A DNA stretch of 64,000 nucleotides from Pseudomonas sp. L5B5 (GTDB taxonomy: Bacteria > Pseudomonadota > Gammaproteobacteria > Pseudomonadales > Pseudomonadaceae), in assembly GCF_020520285.1 (NCBI RefSeq), contig NZ_CP084742.1, forward strand, positions 2,046,001 to 2,110,000. The letters run 5' to 3'. The position numbers were made by a program, and so were the translations under genes. This document shows positions 1 through 11,398 of the stretch, piece after piece (the stretch's first letter is position 1; every line of letters begins with the position of its first letter). The notes beneath the pieces were generated by a model. That model ran no database searches. It was not told where the DNA came from and worked only from the letters and a program-made list of their open reading frames with translations.

Positions 1-1681
1 CCAGTGCCACCAACTGCCCCTGATCCATGACCGCAATCCGGTCGGCGTTTTTCACCGTGGCCAGGCGATGGGCGATCACCAGGGTGGTACGGTCCTTCAT
101 CAGGCTTGGCAAGGCTTGCTGGATCAGGTGTTCACTTTGCGCATCCAGGGCGCTGGTCGCCTCGTCCAGCAGCAGGATCGGTGCATCCACCAGCAGCGCC
201 CGGGCAATCGCCAGGCGCTGGCGCTGGCCACCGGAGAGCCCCTGCCCTCCATCCCCCAGGTGAGTCTGGTACCCCTGGGGCATCTGCTCGATGAATTCAT
301 GGGCGTAGGCAATCCTCGCCGCTTCCTGGACTTGCGCCAGGGTCGCAGCCGGATTGCCATAGCGCAGGTTCTCCTCGATGCTGCCGAAGAACAGCGCCGG
401 GCTCTGCGACACCAAGGCGAAGCAGCGCCGCAGATCCAGCGGATCGAGACTCGTCAGCGGCACGCCGTCCAGCAGGATCTGCCCTTGCTGCGGATCGTAG
501 AAACGCAGCAGCAGGTCATACAGCGTGGACTTGCCAGCCCCCGAAGGCCCCACCAGCGCCAGGGTCTCGCCGGCGCGGATACTCAACGACAGGCCATCCA
601 GGGCATAGCGATCAGGCCGCGACGGGTAGGAAAACCGCAAGCCGTCCAATTCCAATTCGCCCTGCACCCGGGCCGGCAGGCTCACCAGCCCACGCCCAGG
701 CGCCAGGATCAGGTTCTCCGCCCGCAGCAGCTCGGCAATCCGCTCCGCCGCCCCCGCTGCCCGCTGCAACTCGCCGATCACCTCGCTCAAGGTGCCGAAG
801 GCGCTGCCAACGATCAGGCTGTAGAACACGAAGGCCGCCAGCTCACCCCCGGAAATCCGCCCGGCGATCACGTCCATCCCACCGACCCAGAGCATCACCC
901 CCACCGCCCCCAGCACCAGCACGATCACCAGGGTGATCAGCCAGGCTCGCTGGACAATGCGCTGGCGCGCCGTATCGAACGCCTGCTCCACCGTCACCGC
1001 GAACCGTTGCTCGTCCTGGGACTGGTGATTGTAGGCCTGGACGGTCTTGATCTGGCCGAGGGTTTCGGCCACGTAGCTGCCGACATCGGCGACCCGATCC
1101 TGACTCAGGCGCGACAGGCTGCGCACCCGGCGACCGAAGAACAGGATCGGCACCAGCACCAGCGGCAGCGCGATAACCACGATACTGGTGAGCTTGGGGT
1201 TGGTGACGAACAACAGGACGATGCCGCCCAGGACCATCAGCGCATTGCGCAGGAACAACGACAGGGACGAGCCGATCACCGACTGCAGCAAGGTCGTGTC
1301 CGCGGTCAGCCGCGACTGGATTTCCGAACTGCGATTGTTCTCGTAGAAACCCGGATGCAGATAGATCAGGTGGCTGAACACCTGGCGCCGGATGTCCGCT
1401 ACACAACGCTCGCCGATCCACGACACCAGGTAGAAGCGCACGAAGGTGCCCACCGCCAGCGCCAGCACCAGCAGCAGGAACAAGCCAATGGACTGGTTCA
1501 ACAGATGCGGAGACTGGGTCATGAAGCCCTGGTCCACCAGCAGGCGGATGCCCTGGCCCATCGACAAGGTGATGCCTGCCGTGACTATCAGGGCCAACAA
1601 CGCGCCCAGTACCTGCCAGCGATAGGGTGCGATAAAGCGACTGGCCAGACGCAAGGCCTGGCGATAACGAGAAGTGAGCAT
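1..1681 (-). CDS. ABC exporter, fused permease-ATPase (3' end cut by window edge)
   Basis: This is a half-size ABC exporter of the MsbA/multidrug type, with the membrane domain first and the ATPase second, expected to work as a homodimer in the inner membrane. About 560 residues are visible and the frame runs off position 1, so only the extreme C-terminus is missing. Visible ATPase motifs are Walker A GPSGAGKST, signature LSGGQRQRL, Walker B ILLLDEATSALD and the H-loop IAHRLAT. The N-terminal half has several long hydrophobic segments. I start it at ATG 1681 (MLTSRYRQ); the frame is open a little further upstream, to a stop near 1772, without a better start. The substrate cannot be read from the sequence; lipid or drug export are both possible. 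It is divergent from the small gene at 1954. Confidence 0.9.
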   Translation of the reverse strand, partial: MLTSRYRQALRLASRFIAPYRWQVLGALLALIVTAGITLSMGQGIRLLVDQGFMTQSPHLLNQSIGLFLLLVLALAVGTFVRFYLVSWIGERCVADIRRQVFSHLIYLHPGFYENNRSSEIQSRLTADTTLLQSVIGSSLSLFLRNALMVLGGIVLLFVTNPKLTSIVVIALPLVLVPILFFGRRVRSLSRLSQDRVADVGSYVAETLGQIKTVQAYNHQSQDEQRFAVTVEQAFDTARQRIVQRAWLITLVIVLVLGAVGVMLWVGGMDVIAGRISGGELAAFVFYSLIVGSAFGTLSEVIGELQRAAGAAERIAELLRAENLILAPGRGLVSLPARVQGELELDGLRFSYPSRPDRYALDGLSLSIRAGETLALVGPSGAGKSTLYDLLLRFYDPQQGQILLDGVPLTSLDPLDLRRCFALVSQSPALFFGSIEENLRYGNPAATLAQVQEAARIAYAHEFIEQMPQGYQTHLGDGGQGLSGGQRQRLAIARALLVDAPILLLDEATSALDAQSEHLIQQALPSLMKDRTTLVIAHRLATVKNADRIAVMDQGQLVAL

Positions 1682-1953
1682 GTCGTTGATCCATTCATTG
1701 ACGCGCCAGCTACCGATCCGCTGCAGCGCCGGCAACGAGATGAATTCGCTGGAACTTTGGTAAATCGCAATGAGTCAGGTTGATTATGATCGGTGACGCT
1801 AGGGCCTAGAGATTATCGGTCTAATCCGTGGCTGGCACTGTCCAGGGATTTCTGGTGGAGTGAAGCTGCCGGACCTGCCCAGGCGGTGGTCTGTAACAGC
1901 CTGGTCACCCGGTCATTCTAAAGTAAGCACACAACCTGATGAGGAGACAGGCC

Positions 1954-2133
1954 ATGTCCTTGCAACACAGCAGCAATGACAAGATTCAAGTGATCCGTAC
2001 CCAGCCCAACCAGTCTCTGGGGTGTGCCATCATCGACGCCCAGGGCCGCGAAGTACCTATTACTGAAGACATGATCCAGAACGCCTGCCGCGAACTGGAA
2101 AAGCGACTGGTCAAGCCTGCTCGGCAAGATTGA
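1954..2133 (+). CDS. small conserved Pseudomonas protein (PA1571-like)
   Basis: This encodes a 59-residue soluble protein with no signal peptide or membrane segment. It has a hydrophilic N-terminus, a central stretch GCAIIDAQGREVPITEDMI and a charged helix ending in KRLVKPARQD. It resembles, from memory, the small PA1571 family of pseudomonads; the function is unknown. ATG 1954 is chosen over the in-frame ATG 1939 because GAGGAGA at 1941-1947 sits 6 bases before 1954 and would lie inside the longer frame. A strong intrinsic terminator at 2157-2180 follows, so it is probably a single-gene transcript. Confidence 0.75.
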   Translation: MSLQHSSNDKIQVIRTQPNQSLGCAIIDAQGREVPITEDMIQNACRELEKRLVKPARQD

Positions 2134-2156
2134 CACATAGCCTCACGTCCTCTTGA

Positions 2157-2180
2157 CCCGGCCTGGTGGCCGGGTTTTTT
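2157..2180 (+). terminator. intrinsic terminator of the small gene
   Basis: A 7-bp perfect stem CCCGGCC/GGCCGGG with a TGGT loop is followed by six T. It lies 24 bases after the stop of the 1954-2133 gene and just before the 3' end of convergent pdxB. Confidence 0.9.
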
Positions 2181-2198
2181 ATGCCCGCCCGGCTCGAT

Positions 2199-3341
2199 TC
2201 AGGCCAGCACGGCCCCCAATGCCCGGACAATCCTGCTCAAGGCCGCCGATTCGCCCTGGATCCGTACCTGCAGGCCATCGATCTCGCGCCGCAACGGGTA
2301 GTGCTTGCGCAAACCGTCGAAGGCACTGCGCTGCTGTGCCACGTCCTGCGACAGGCTCCGGCGAAAATCCGCATCATCCCGGCGCGGGTCGTACACCGCC
2401 CGGCAGAGTGTCGCCAGGGCCCAGGCCGGGTCGGCCTCGGCATTCAGGCTGACCTGCGACACCCAGGGCGCTGGTAGCAACGTTTCCAGGCGAACCTGCT
2501 CGGCGTGATCGAAATGCCGGCAGAACGCCTGGTAGATCTGCGCCGTACCGCGCTGCTTGCCATCCAGGCTGTAACCGGCAATATGCGGCGTGGCCAGTAC
2601 GCACAAGTCCGCCAGGGCAGCGTCCACCGTGGGCTCTTCTTCCCAGACGTCCAACACGGCTTGCAGGTCTTCGCGTTGCAACAGCACTTCGCGCAGGGCA
2701 CGGTTGTCCACCACCGGGCCGCGGGCCGCATTGATCAGCCAGGCGCCCTGGCGCATCTGCTCCAGACGCTGGCGGTCCAGCAGGTGCCAGGTGCGGTGCT
2801 CGCCATGCCGGGTCAGCGGGGTGTGCAGGCTGATGACATCGCAGCGCTCGATCAACTGTTCCAGGCTGACGTAATCGCCGCCCTCCGACGCCTGGCGCTG
2901 GGGATCACAGACCAGCACTTCCCAGCCCAGGCCACGCAACACCTCGATCAGCCGGCCACCAACCTCTCCTGCCCCGACCACGCCGTAGCAGCGCCGAGCC
3001 AGGTCCACACCCTCGATCTCGGCCAGGGTCAGCAGGCTGCCCAGTACATAGTCCACCACCCCGCGGGCATTGCAGCCCGGAGCACTGGACCAGGTGATGC
3101 CGGCCTGCTGGAAGTAGTCCAGGTCCAGGTGGTCGGTGCCGATGGTACAGGTGCCGACAAAACGCACCGGACTGCCCTCGAGCAGAGCCCGGTCGACCTG
3201 GGTCACCGAGCGCACCAGCAATACATCGGCCTGTGCCACGCTTTCCCGGTCGATGGCGCGCCCCGCAAAGCGCCGGACCTCGCCGAACCCGGCAAAGAAC
3301 TCATCGATCAGGGGAATGTTTTCGTCGGCGACAATCAGCAT
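2199..3341 (-). CDS. pdxB: erythronate-4-phosphate dehydrogenase
   Basis: PdxB oxidises 4-phospho-D-erythronate in the DXP-dependent branch of pyridoxal 5'-phosphate synthesis. The 380-residue product matches the usual family length. It starts [11 protein letters not shown], which is typical of PdxB, has the D-2-hydroxyacid dehydrogenase NAD-binding motif [12 protein letters not shown] around residue 120 and the catalytic-region stretches [11 protein letters not shown] and ATPHIAGYS. The C-terminal extension after about residue 290 fits the PdxB dimerisation domain. A strong RBS (AAGAGGAG) precedes ATG 3341. It is divergent from the MATE gene, with about 180 bases between them. Confidence 0.96.
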   Translation of the reverse strand: MLIVADENIPLIDEFFAGFGEVRRFAGRAIDRESVAQADVLLVRSVTQVDRALLEGSPVRFVGTCTIGTDHLDLDYFQQAGITWSSAPGCNARGVVDYVLGSLLTLAEIEGVDLARRCYGVVGAGEVGGRLIEVLRGLGWEVLVCDPQRQASEGGDYVSLEQLIERCDVISLHTPLTRHGEHRTWHLLDRQRLEQMRQGAWLINAARGPVVDNRALREVLLQREDLQAVLDVWEEEPTVDAALADLCVLATPHIAGYSLDGKQRGTAQIYQAFCRHFDHAEQVRLETLLPAPWVSQVSLNAEADPAWALATLCRAVYDPRRDDADFRRSLSQDVAQQRSAFDGLRKHYPLRREIDGLQVRIQGESAALSRIVRALGAVLA

Positions 3342-3524
3342 GGCAGGCTCCTCTTGGGGAGCCGCAGTTTAGGCCCAGATGCCCCCGTGGACCAGCACGG
3401 CTTGCAGGCGGTAGCGGATCGGCCGCCAGGTATTACAAATGCGCAACACGGGACTTTTCCAGGCCACCGCGGCAACGCGTAGACTGTCGCGTCCTGCGCA
3501 ACACACCTATGGACGCTTCGCCCC

Positions 3525-4934
3525 GTGAATTCCGTGACCGACTCCGCTGCAACCCTATCCACCAGCCGCCCCGCCCGGGTCGGCCGCGAGCTGAAAGACC
3601 TGCTGAAACTGGCCTTGCCCATCATGATCGCCCAGGTGGCGACCACCGCCATGGGTTTTGTCGACGCGGTGATGGCCGGGCGGGTCGGCCCCCGCGACCT
3701 GGCAGCCGTGGCCCTGGGCAACTCGATCTGGATCCCGGTGTTCCTGCTGATGACGGGCACCCTGCTGGCCACCACCCCCAAGGTCGCCCAGCGCTTCGGG
3801 GCCGACAAGCTCGAGGAGATCGGCCCCCTGGTACGCCAGGCACTGTGGCTGGCCGTGGTGGCCGGGATCGCGGCCATGCTGATACTGATCAGCGCCGAGC
3901 CCGTGCTGCACCTGATGAAGGTCGATCCGCAGCTGATCCAGCCCTGCATGGGCTACTTGCACGGCATCGCCAGCGGCCTGCCGGCGGTGGCGCTGTATTA
4001 CGTGCTGCGCTGCTTGAGCGATGGCCTGGGCCGCACGGTGCCCAGCATGGTCATCGGCCTCTGTGGCCTGGCCCTGAACATTCCCATCAACTACATCTTC
4101 ATCTATGGCCACTTCGGCGTGCCGGCCATGGGCGGCGTCGGTTGCGGCTGGGCCACGGCCATCGTGATGTGGGCCATGATGCTAGGCATGGCCGGCTGGA
4201 TTCGCTGGGCACCGGCCTATCGCAAGATCCAGCTGTTCAGCCGCTTCGACTGGCCGCAATGGACGCCGATCGGGCGCTTGCTGAGCATCGGCCTGCCCAT
4301 CGGCATCGCCGTGTTCGCCGAGTCGAGCATCTTCGCGGTGATCGCCCTGCTCATCGGCAGCCTGGGCGCCACGGTGGTGGCCGGGCACCAGATCGCCCTC
4401 AACATCAGCGCCCTGATGTTCATGATCCCCTACTCCCTGGCCATGGCAGTGACCGTACGGGTCGGCCAGTCCCTGGGGCGCCAGGAGCCGCGCGACGCCC
4501 GTTTCAGCGCCGGCGTCGGCATGGCCACCGCACTGGGTTACGCCTGCCTGTCGGCGAGCCTGATGTTCTTCCTGCGCGAACCCATCGCCTCGATCTACAC
4601 CACCGACCCGCTGGTGATCCAGGTGGCATCGATGCTGATCGTGTATGCCGCGCTGTTCCAGTTCTCCGATGGCATCCAGGTGACCGCCGCCGGCGCCCTG
4701 CGCGGCTACCAGGACACCCGGGTGACGATGATCCTGACCCTGTTCGCGTATTGGGGCATCGGCTTGCCGGTGGGTTACGCCCTGGGGCTGACCGAATGGT
4801 TCGGTACAGCCCGGGGCCCGAGTGGGCTATGGGAAGGCCTGATCGTCGGCTTGAGCTGCGCCGCGCTGATGCTGTCGATCCGTCTGGTAGGCAGCGCACG
4901 CAAGCAGATTCGTATCAGCCGCCCGGCAGGTTAA
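3525..4934 (+). CDS. MATE-family multidrug/H+ or Na+ antiporter (NorM/PmpM-like)
   Basis: This 469-residue inner-membrane protein has about 12 hydrophobic segments arranged as two similar halves, as expected of MATE exporters, which expel cationic drugs in exchange for protons or sodium. Typical stretches are LALPIMIAQ at the start of TM1 and [18 protein letters not shown] after it. The start is GTG 3525 (MNSVTDSA); no good Shine-Dalgarno is visible, so the exact start is uncertain. The stop codon overlaps the stop of convergent tusA. P. aeruginosa PmpM is the closest characterised family member I can name; orthology is an inference. Confidence 0.9.
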
Positions 4935-5182
4935 TCGAGCTTCTTGCGGATCCAGTAGAGGTAAGTGCCGGCCTCTTCCTGCTGCGCGACCAGTTCGTGA
5001 TCGAGAAACACACAGAACTTGGGAATATCGCGGCGGGTGGACGGGTCGGTCGCGATCACCTTCAGCAGGCCGCCTGGCGGCAGGTCGCGGATATGCTGGT
5101 GCAGCATCATCACCGGCTCGGGGCAATTGAGGCCGGTGGCGTCGAGGGTGCCGTCTACCGGCGTATCGATGATTTGACTCAT
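4931..5182 (-). CDS. tusA: sulfurtransferase TusA
   Basis: TusA is a small sulfur carrier that accepts persulfide sulfur from a cysteine desulfurase and passes it on, classically towards 2-thiouridine in tRNA wobble positions. The 83-residue protein has the family motif GLNCPEPVM with the persulfide-carrying Cys20 in CPxP. ATG 5182 has the RBS CAGGAG. It lies 58 bases downstream of rlmM on the same strand, so co-transcription is likely. Its stop overlaps the stop of the convergent MATE gene. Confidence 0.95.
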
Positions 5183-5240
5183 GGTTCACTCCTGAAACTG
5201 GCCGGCATTGTCGCGCAATGCCGGGCACGTGGCGAGGGAC

Positions 5241-6314
5241 TCAGCGCGAACGGGCAGGCTTCACGTCCAGGCGCCGCAGGTGGCACGTCACTTCCTCGCG
5301 ATCGTGATAGAGCTGCTTGCAGCCGATGGCCACACGAATGCCCCGGGCCTTGAAGCCCTCTTCGATCCGCTCCAGCAGGCGCTTGACCTCGGCATAACGC
5401 TGTTTCATCGGCAGCTTCAGGTTGACCACCGCCTCGCGACAATGGCCCTCGCCAATCCAGGTCTCCAGCAGGGCCGCGTTGCGCGCCGGCTTCTCGACGA
5501 TGTCGCAGACCATCCAGTCCACCGGCTGTCGTGGCTTGTAGGTGAACCCGTCGGCCATCAAGTGCTGGACCAGGCCGGTGTCCATCAGGCTCTCGGCCAT
5601 CGGCCCGTTGTCGACCGCAGTCACCAGCATGCCGCGGTTGACCAGCTGCCAGGTCCAGCCACCCGGCGCAGCGCCCAGGTCAACCCCGGTCATGTCGCTG
5701 TGCAAGCGCTCGTCCCACTGCTCCCGGGGAATGAAGTGATGCCAGGCTTCTTCCAGCTTCAGGGTCGAACGACTGGGCGCTTCCCGGGGGAATTTCAACC
5801 GTGGAATGCCCATGGGCCACATCGCCGAGTTGCCGGCATCGGCCAGGCCGACGAAGACTTCGCGGCCACTCATGAAGGTCAGCAACAGACGCGGCTTGCC
5901 AGCGTCCTCCACCAGCTTGCCGGCGCCCACGAGAGCCTTGCGCAATGGCCCCTCGAACTTCTTGCAGAAGTTCGACAGTTCCTTGCCGTCGTTGGTATCC
6001 ACCACCTCAAGCCACAAGCTGCCGCACTGAGGGAAGTCGGCCAGGTGGCCCAGGATCACGCTGATGCGGTCGGTTTCCGGCAGTTCGACGAAGCTGCCCC
6101 GCGCCCACTGCCGGGGGAAAATCAGTTCGGGAAACCGCAGCCCCTGCATCAGGCGTCGAGTACCGTCATCCTCGGTGCAGATGAACTGCGCACAGGCGGT
6201 GCCGGGCTTGGCCTTGGCATAACCGGCGACATTCAGCCGCGCGGCGTGGTCAGCGATCTCCGAGCAGACCTCGCCCTCGAAACCGGGACGGCAGTGGATA
6301 AACAGGGTGTTCAT
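5241..6314 (-). CDS. rlmM: 23S rRNA 2'-O-ribose C2498 methyltransferase
   Basis: RlmM methylates the 2'-OH of C2498 in 23S rRNA using S-adenosylmethionine. At 357 residues it is the usual length. The N-terminal THUMP-like part starts MNTLFIHCRPGFE. The Rossmann methyltransferase part has the SAM motif GVDLGAAPGGWTWQL (near residue 220) and downstream DWMVCDIVEKP. The lysine tetrad typical of FtsJ-like enzymes is plausible (VNLKLPMKQRY). RBS GGAGA precedes ATG 6314. It is divergent from acnA and followed by tusA. Confidence 0.96.
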   Translation of the reverse strand: MNTLFIHCRPGFEGEVCSEIADHAARLNVAGYAKAKPGTACAQFICTEDDGTRRLMQGLRFPELIFPRQWARGSFVELPETDRISVILGHLADFPQCGSLWLEVVDTNDGKELSNFCKKFEGPLRKALVGAGKLVEDAGKPRLLLTFMSGREVFVGLADAGNSAMWPMGIPRLKFPREAPSRSTLKLEEAWHHFIPREQWDERLHSDMTGVDLGAAPGGWTWQLVNRGMLVTAVDNGPMAESLMDTGLVQHLMADGFTYKPRQPVDWMVCDIVEKPARNAALLETWIGEGHCREAVVNLKLPMKQRYAEVKRLLERIEEGFKARGIRVAIGCKQLYHDREEVTCHLRRLDVKPARSR

Positions 6315-6442
6315 GGAATCTCCTGGGCAACTGGCGATGAATCGATGCGCAAACCTGCCCGAAAGTGCCCTGGATCAACAGAAACGGAGCACACGCAAAG
6401 CCTGTCACGAAAAACGGCGCATGATAACCGAGTTAGGAACCT

Positions 6443-6507
6443 TGGACTGAACCCTGGAGTCCAGTGATTAGCGATAAGACCCAAACAGAGCTAGGTTAAC
6501 GCTCTGT
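6443..6507 (+). promoter_or_regulatory. two short hairpins in the acnA leader
   Basis: TGGACT (6443-6448) pairs with AGTCCA (6458-6463), and ACAGAGC (6485-6491) pairs with GCTCTGT (6501-6507), each with a 9-base loop. Both lie upstream of the acnA RBS. No promoter hexamers stand out, and I cannot tell whether they are transcribed. Confidence 0.25.
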
Positions 6508-6552
6508 CCGTATCACAGGCCCGTAGCCGTGCGAGCCAGAAGGAGTCATTCA

Positions 6553-9294
<2,742 letters not shown>

Positions 9295-9311
9295 TGCGTT
9301 CCTGCTAGCCC

Positions 9312-9353
9312 CCTGAAGCGGTACATCCGAGTGATCGGATGTACCGCTTCAGG
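9312..9353. terminator. perfect 19-bp inverted repeat between convergent genes
   Basis: CCTGAAGCGGTACATCCGA is followed by the loop GTGA and its exact reverse complement. It sits between the acnA stop (9294) and the stop of the convergent GT2 gene (9379), so it could end transcription from both sides. There is no T-run on either strand, so it is not a classical intrinsic terminator. Confidence 0.6.
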
Positions 9354-9378
9354 CATGCCAGGCTTGATCCCAGGAACC

Positions 9379-10203
9379 TCAGCCTTTGTTGTAGCTCCCG
9401 AAGCAAGCCTTGAACAAAACGCCCAGCACCAGAAGGTTGCCCTTTACCGCGCTGATCTTCGTAGGCACCTCCCCCTTGGGGTAACGTCGGACCGTAGCCA
9501 ACTCCAGGCAGCGATAACCCAGCTTGGGTGCTCGATACGAAAGATAGGCCAGCAGTTCGTAGGTCGCGAAGGCATCACGGAACGGGGCCATGACCGGGTC
9601 AACCAGCATTTTGCGACTGTAGGCACGAAATCCCTGGGTTGTATCGGTCCACTTGAAACCGGAAAAGAGACTGAGCATCGGCGCATGGATGAAACGAATC
9701 GCGAAGTCTCGTGACTTGGGCGTATTTTCCGCCACGCCTCCTTCCAGAAAACGCGAAGCCTGGACGAAGTCGACCCCCTCCTTCAGTGCATCGATGAAAC
9801 GCGGGATCGCCTCGGGGTCATCCTTGTCATTACCGTCGATGGTGACGATTCCTTCATACCCCTGATCGAGGGCAAAGGCATAAGCACAACGCAACTGGGC
9901 GCTGAGCTTTCCAGGTGCGGTCTTGAGCAGCAATCCCCGAACCCCGACCCGTTGCAATTCAGGCAACGCCAAGGAGCCATCCGTGGTGCCGCCATCGACA
10001 ATGATGATGTCGGCAATTTGGTCGATCTTGAGTGCGGCCATCCTGGCCAACAGGCTCTTGATCCTTTCACCCTCGTTGATGACGGGAATCACAACGCACC
10101 AGGGGTGCTGACGACCAAGCCAGAGACGTGTATCGAACGAAGGTACTTGCCACATCTCGCGGCCAACCGGGGAAATATCAAGAGAAGTCATCATGCTTAC
10201 CAT
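9379..10203 (-). CDS. family 2 glycosyltransferase, last gene of six-gene sugar operon
   Basis: This is a 274-residue GT-A transferase resembling polyprenyl-phosphate sugar transferases (DPM/GtrB type). It has the nucleotide-binding start CVVIPVINEGERI, the acidic motif IIVDGGTTDGS and a DxD-like TIDGNDKDDP. There is no long C-terminal membrane pair, unlike the first GT2 of the operon (14388-13363). The ATG at 10203 overlaps the stop of the preceding gene (TGATG), which argues for this start and for translational coupling; ATGs at 10194 and 10191 are alternatives. The likely job is transfer of an activated sugar to undecaprenyl phosphate; donor and acceptor are unknown. Confidence 0.85.
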   Translation of the reverse strand: MVSMMTSLDISPVGREMWQVPSFDTRLWLGRQHPWCVVIPVINEGERIKSLLARMAALKIDQIADIIIVDGGTTDGSLALPELQRVGVRGLLLKTAPGKLSAQLRCAYAFALDQGYEGIVTIDGNDKDDPEAIPRFIDALKEGVDFVQASRFLEGGVAENTPKSRDFAIRFIHAPMLSLFSGFKWTDTTQGFRAYSRKMLVDPVMAPFRDAFATYELLAYLSYRAPKLGYRCLELATVRRYPKGEVPTKISAVKGNLLVLGVLFKACFGSYNKG

Positions 10204-10565
10204 CAAGCCACTCGAGCTGTAATCAGCCCGACACCGGCAATTACCAATACGATTCCCGCCCCTGTAGTCCAGTGGAAGGATTCGCGAAAGAAAAACACTG
10301 AGAACAACGCGACGGTTGCTATCGCGCCCGATGTCAGCACAGGGTGTGCCACGTTCAACGGCAGGCGCGCCAAGGCAGCGGCGTATAACAGAAAGGCCGC
10401 GCCATACAACCCAAGCCCCAACCAGAATGGCCAATTGCTCAACGCCGCCATGGGATCGCTGAGAGAGGGAAACTTGCGCGGAGGCATCATTGCCATCTTC
10501 ACCAGCACACTGGCAGAAGCATTGGAGAGAATGCCAAGAATGAGGATCAGCCATTTCATGCTCAT
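10203..10565 (-). CDS. small EamA/SMR-like membrane protein (candidate lipid-sugar flippase)
   Basis: This 120-residue protein has four hydrophobic segments, the size and topology of SMR/EamA half-transporters such as ArnE/ArnF, which move undecaprenyl-phosphate-aminoarabinose across the inner membrane. Typical stretches are SNASASVLVKMAM in TM1 and NVAHPVLTSGAIATVALF in TM3. It overlaps both neighbours: its ATG shares ATGA with the upstream stop, and its stop shares TGATG with the downstream start. Placement between sugar enzymes and a GT2 suggests it flips the lipid-linked sugar made by this operon. A drug/metal exporter role is less likely in this setting. An in-frame ATG at 10559 is an alternative start. 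Confidence 0.75.
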   Translation of the reverse strand: MSMKWLILILGILSNASASVLVKMAMMPPRKFPSLSDPMAALSNWPFWLGLGLYGAAFLLYAAALARLPLNVAHPVLTSGAIATVALFSVFFFRESFHWTTGAGIVLVIAGVGLITARVA

Positions 10566-11398
10566 TCACTCACCTCAAGAGCCGTCCTGCGGTAGTTGCG
10601 GGTCGCCACCTCAAGCGCGCGCTCGATCGAGACCAGATGCGGCTCGTTCCTGGTCGCCACCATTTCAATGCAAACCACATGAGTCGGCAGGTACTGCAAC
10701 AGCGCGGCTGCCATTCTTTCATGCTCGGTAGTGCCGTCCCCCAAAGGCAACAGGTCCGGCTCACTGGCATGCACATGACCGATCAACGCGCCGTGGTCCT
10801 GCAGGATTCGCCGAGGGTCTTCCCGATTGATGGCAAGTGCCCCCGTATCCAGCTGCATCCGGATGGCCGGATGCGCAACGTGCTCGACCACCTGGGCGGT
10901 CTGTGGGCTAGTGGTCATGAAGTTGGCGCCATAGCACTCAGGGTTGGGTTCAAGACAGATCGTCACACCAGCTGCCTGGGCGATATCCCCCAGTTTCTGG
11001 AAAAACGGAATCGCGATATCCAGGGCTTCCTGGTCATTCAGCCCGGTACGATCACGGTTCCTCGGTGAACCAAATACTATCCGGGTAGCTCCCAGGCCAG
11101 CGCCGATACGGCAGACAGCCCGAAGATGCTCAAGCATGGCCGACTGGCTCTCAACCGGACCGAAGACATTCAGTCCCGTGGTGCCAAACAGCAATGCCTG
11201 CATACCGGTGATTTCAATGCCGCGCTCGGCCCACCAGGCCTTGACCCGGGAAATATCCTCATGCGTGGCCCGGGCCGGTTCCGGAAAATACTTGCCCGGT
11301 GCAATATCGACCGCATCCACAGCAAAGCGCCGCATCAGTGCAGCAACGGACTCGTCCTCCTCGATATCCCAGGCAATGTTGGAAATTGCCAATCTCAC
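10562..11398 (-). CDS. sugar phosphate isomerase/epimerase-like TIM-barrel protein
   Basis: The 278-residue product resembles xylose isomerase-like/AP endonuclease 2 TIM barrels. It starts MRLAISNIAWDIEEDE and carries metal-site type stretches: ICLEPNPECYGAN (Glu), MQLDTGALAI (Asp), IGHVHASEPDL (His) and VCIEMVA (Glu). These enzymes isomerise or epimerise free or phosphorylated sugars and need a divalent metal. Its role here is probably to prepare a rare sugar together with the SDR and FAD enzymes of the same operon. The start overlaps the upstream SDR stop by 4 bases. The substrate cannot be deduced. Confidence 0.8.
   Translation of the reverse strand: MRLAISNIAWDIEEDESVAALMRRFAVDAVDIAPGKYFPEPARATHEDISRVKAWWAERGIEITGMQALLFGTTGLNVFGPVESQSAMLEHLRAVCRIGAGLGATRIVFGSPRNRDRTGLNDQEALDIAIPFFQKLGDIAQAAGVTICLEPNPECYGANFMTTSPQTAQVVEHVAHPAIRMQLDTGALAINREDPRRILQDHGALIGHVHASEPDLLPLGDGTTEHERMAAALLQYLPTHVVCIEMVATRNEPHLVSIERALEVATRNYRRTALEVSE

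Noticed and set aside
68..1783. Long plus-strand open frame over the ABC exporter
   Set aside because: It is antisense to a clear ABC transporter with all motifs; the translation is Gln/Arg/His-rich, as expected of a GC-rich shadow frame.
3407..3415. GGCGGTAGC, identical to the ops core of JUMPstart elements
   Set aside because: It is on the plus strand upstream of the MATE gene, not upstream of a polysaccharide operon, and the rest of JUMPstart is missing. A chance match is likely.
3233..5353. Plus-strand open frame of about 700 codons across pdxB, MATE and tusA
   Set aside because: It is out of frame with the MATE gene and antisense to its neighbours; composition is that of a shadow frame.
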